Origin: Candidatus Methanoperedentaceae archaeon
GTDB taxonomy: Archaea; Halobacteriota; Methanosarcinia; Methanosarcinales; Methanoperedenaceae
DNA: 6,358 nt
NCBI GenBank assembly: GCA_014859785.1
Contig: JACUTP010000108.1
Location: forward strand, 1 to 6,358
Direction: 5' to 3'
Numbering within the stretch: the stretch's first letter is position 1; each line of letters begins with the position of its first letter. Shown piece after piece: positions 4,855 through 6,358 of the stretch. The position numbers and the translations under genes are program-made. The notes below the pieces were generated by a model, which searched no databases, was not told where the DNA came from, and saw only the letters and a program-made list of their open reading frames with translations.

Positions 4855-5051
4855 GCAGGTTGTTATGGCATAAGGAGTATATGAATTAAAGGGTTTTTAC
4901 AGTATCTCCGAATTCGTGAAACAATACGAAACGAAATCGTTTTAAAGGTAAAGTGCGTCAGTGCATTGTTAAAAATATGATAGTTAAACAGTACCGCAGT
5001 TGAAAGCAAATTAGTAATGATTAAACATGTTTGATACTTTACCTGATTCGC
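4855..5051. promoter_or_regulatory. Intergenic promoter region with two palindromes upstream of aksA
   Basis: This divergent spacer serves the 100-aa gene (minus, TATA-like element at 4877-4885) and aksA (plus). For aksA, candidate TATA elements are TTTTAAAG at 4940-4947 and TTAAAAATA near 4969-4977; neither is clearly better. Two inverted repeats are visible: AAACGA-AA-TCGTTT at 4929-4942, touching the first candidate TATA, and AAACATGTTT at 5023-5032. They could be operators for a cofactor-biosynthesis regulator. No Shine-Dalgarno precedes the ATG at 5052. Confidence 0.45.
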
Positions 5052-6209
5052 ATGGCTGATTACTCAAAAAACCACTTCATGGAGTACATCAACTTCAGAC
5101 CGGGAGATTTCGAGATTTGCGACGTTACCTTAAGGGACGGTGAACAGACACCAGGCGTGGTTTTCACCCGTGATGAAAAGATAGCCATAGCACAAAAACT
5201 TGACAGCATCGGTATTGATGTAATCGAAGCAGGCTTCCCGGTTGTTTCACCGGCAGAAGAAGCCACAGTAAAAGAAATTGCCCATCTCGGTCTAAACGCA
5301 AGGGTATGCTGCCTTGCCCGCTCAGTCGCACGGGATATTGACGTTGCGCTTCGGTGCGATGTTGATTTTGTAAGCGTTTTTATCGCCACATCCGACATCC
5401 ACCTGAAATACAAGTATCACAAGACATTTGCAGAAGCAGAATCCTGTGCCCTTGATGTTCTCGACTACGCAAAAGACCACGGACTGACTGTCAGGTTCGC
5501 AGCAGAGGATGCCACGCGCACGGATGTTAACGTCTTAAAATCCATATTCAAAAAAGCGGAAGAACATGGAGCGGACTATGTCAGTATTGCCGACACTGTG
5601 GGTATACTGAACCCGAGCACAACCTCCTGGCTGGTCCGCGAAATCAAGAAATCCATACATACAAAACTGTGCATCCACTGCCACAACGACCTGGGCATGG
5701 CAGTTGCAAACACATTAAGCGCAGCAGAAGCTGGCGCCTACCAGCTTCATACAACCGTTAACGGTATAGGTGAGCGCTCGGGGAATTCAGCACTTGAGGA
5801 AGTGCTTATGGGGCTGCTTGTCCAGTACGGGATTGAAAGATATGACCTGACAAAGCTCATGGAACTATCAACGATGGTCCAGAATTACTCAGGTGTTGAG
5901 ATTCCAAGAACCAAACCAGTTGTAGGTAAAAATGCTTTTTCCCATGAATCAGGCATCCATGTTGCAGCGGTTCTTGAAAATCCCATGACGTACGAGCTTT
6001 TCTCGCCTGAAATGATAGGTGGCACCAGGGAACTGATTATCGGAAAACACACAGGAACAAAAGCACTGAAAGGTGTTGTCAAGAAAATGGGACACAATCT
6101 CACACATGACCAGATGTGCACCCTTCTTGACAGGGTCAAGAAATGCAGTGAAGCAAAAAAAATGGTTACCTGTGATATTCTTGAAGGTTTTATAAACGAG
6201 CTGTTTTAA
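5052..6209 (+). CDS. aksA: Homocitrate synthase AksA (coenzyme B biosynthesis)
   Basis: A 385-aa member of the 2-isopropylmalate/homocitrate/citramalate synthase family. AksA condenses acetyl-CoA with 2-oxoglutarate, then with 2-oxoadipate and 2-oxopimelate, to give homocitrate and its longer homologues, leading to 2-oxosuberate for the heptanoyl chain of coenzyme B. Visible hallmarks: DVTLRDGEQTPGV (24-36) at the start of the TIM barrel, EAGFP (59-63), ATSDIHLKYK (112-121), AEDATRT (151-157), the metal-binding HCHNDLGMAVAN (209-220), NGIGERSGN (237-245), then HESGIH (298-303) and GKHTG (331-335). It lacks the extra C-terminal regulatory domain of about 110 residues of LeuA and CimA (around 500 aa), which with the HLKYK segment favours AksA. 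The same enzyme could supply homocitrate for nitrogenase (NifV role) if the host fixes nitrogen. I chose ATG at 5052; a TTG at 5031 would add seven residues, and neither has a Shine-Dalgarno. Probably transcribed alone. Confidence 0.88.
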   Translation: MADYSKNHFMEYINFRPGDFEICDVTLRDGEQTPGVVFTRDEKIAIAQKLDSIGIDVIEAGFPVVSPAEEATVKEIAHLGLNARVCCLARSVARDIDVALRCDVDFVSVFIATSDIHLKYKYHKTFAEAESCALDVLDYAKDHGLTVRFAAEDATRTDVNVLKSIFKKAEEHGADYVSIADTVGILNPSTTSWLVREIKKSIHTKLCIHCHNDLGMAVANTLSAAEAGAYQLHTTVNGIGERSGNSALEEVLMGLLVQYGIERYDLTKLMELSTMVQNYSGVEIPRTKPVVGKNAFSHESGIHVAAVLENPMTYELFSPEMIGGTRELIIGKHTGTKALKGVVKKMGHNLTHDQMCTLLDRVKKCSEAKKMVTCDILEGFINELF

Positions 6210-6358
6210 CCCACCTTTCCCACTTTAAATCATAAATAGTTCAGAATTTTATTTCTAAATAGTACCTCAAGATGCTGTTTTTTCCTCATTTTCCTCTGAT
6301 TATTCCATTGGTCATCGGTTAAGACCACCAGTCCTCCCTAAATCGATATCTATTGACA
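6210..6358. other. Intergenic region after aksA, no gene seen
   Basis: No open frame of note and no RNA gene recognised. It contains the pyrimidine-rich probable terminator at 6278-6296 and a small inverted repeat, TGGTC (6309-6313) and GACCA (6323-6327), around a 9-nt loop. The last 30 bases may belong to the promoter of a gene beyond the window. Confidence 0.5.
6278..6296 (+). terminator. T-rich probable terminator of aksA
   Basis: TTTTTTCCTCATTTTCCTC, about 70 nt past the aksA stop, has a run of six T and a second of four T in a nearly pure pyrimidine tract. Archaeal RNA polymerase terminates at T-tracts without needing a hairpin. A weaker T-rich stretch lies at 6247-6255. Confidence 0.5.

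Noticed and set aside
5754..5765. ACCGTTAACGGT, a 12-bp perfect palindrome resembling the CGTAACGG boxes
   Set aside because: It lies inside aksA and encodes the strongly conserved TVNG of the NGIGER motif, so coding constraint explains it.
5052..6209. LeuA (2-isopropylmalate synthase) or CimA (citramalate synthase) identity for the synthase gene
   Set aside because: The protein ends at about 385 aa without the C-terminal regulatory domain of those roughly 500-aa enzymes, and its motifs match methanogen AksA better. Substrate cannot be proven from sequence alone.
6309..6327. TGGTC/GACCA hairpin after aksA as an RNA gene or attachment site
   Set aside because: A 5-bp stem with a 9-nt loop is too small, and no tRNA-like or conserved RNA pattern surrounds it.

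Overview
The window looks like a chromosomal segment of a methanogenic or methane-oxidising archaeon, most likely in or near the Methanosarcinales. Three things point there: a full-length methanogenesis marker protein 8 (DUF2099), an AksA-type homocitrate synthase (coenzyme B biosynthesis), and archaeal promoter layouts in which TATA-like boxes sit about 24-27 nt upstream of start codons that lack a Shine-Dalgarno. The lineage is inferred from protein families and style; no rRNA is present.

Layout. Positions 1-471 hold no convincing gene. They are very AT-rich and contain two pairs of an 8-bp box, CGTAACGG, each pair spaced exactly 27 bp, flanking a core of about 13% G+C. Positions 472-2846 carry a minus-strand arsenic-resistance operon, read arsR, acr3, usp: an ArsR-family repressor with an unusual cysteine arrangement, an Acr3 arsenite permease, and a tandem-domain universal stress protein. 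Two operator-like inverted repeats with TTCA/TGAA half-sites lie at the arsR start and at the arsR-acr3 junction. The operon, and usp in particular, is more AT-rich than the genes to its right, which fits an acquired module.

Positions 2940-4128 hold a two-gene minus-strand operon: an unrecognised 112-aa Cys/His-containing protein followed, 1 nt after its stop, by mmp8. From a divergent promoter region, a 105-aa two-helix membrane protein with a coiled-coil tail runs on the plus strand (4254-4571) and overlaps by 20 bp the end of a convergent 100-aa protein (4552-4854, minus). After a 197-bp spacer with operator-like palindromes, aksA runs on the plus strand (5052-6209), followed by a T-rich probable terminator and unassigned sequence to the window end.

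How the genes fit together: the right half mixes one cofactor-biosynthesis enzyme (AksA makes homocitrate and longer homologues on the way to the coenzyme B side chain), one conserved methanogenesis marker of unestablished function, and three small conserved-looking unknowns that are reasonable candidates for methanogen-specific roles. The left half is an arsenite-sensing and efflux unit. I see no CRISPR array, transposase, tRNA or rRNA, and no clear evidence of a wholly new multi-gene system. The most unexplained signals are the paired CGTAACGG boxes, the non-canonical ArsR with its 20-bp palindrome, and the 112-aa partner of mmp8.
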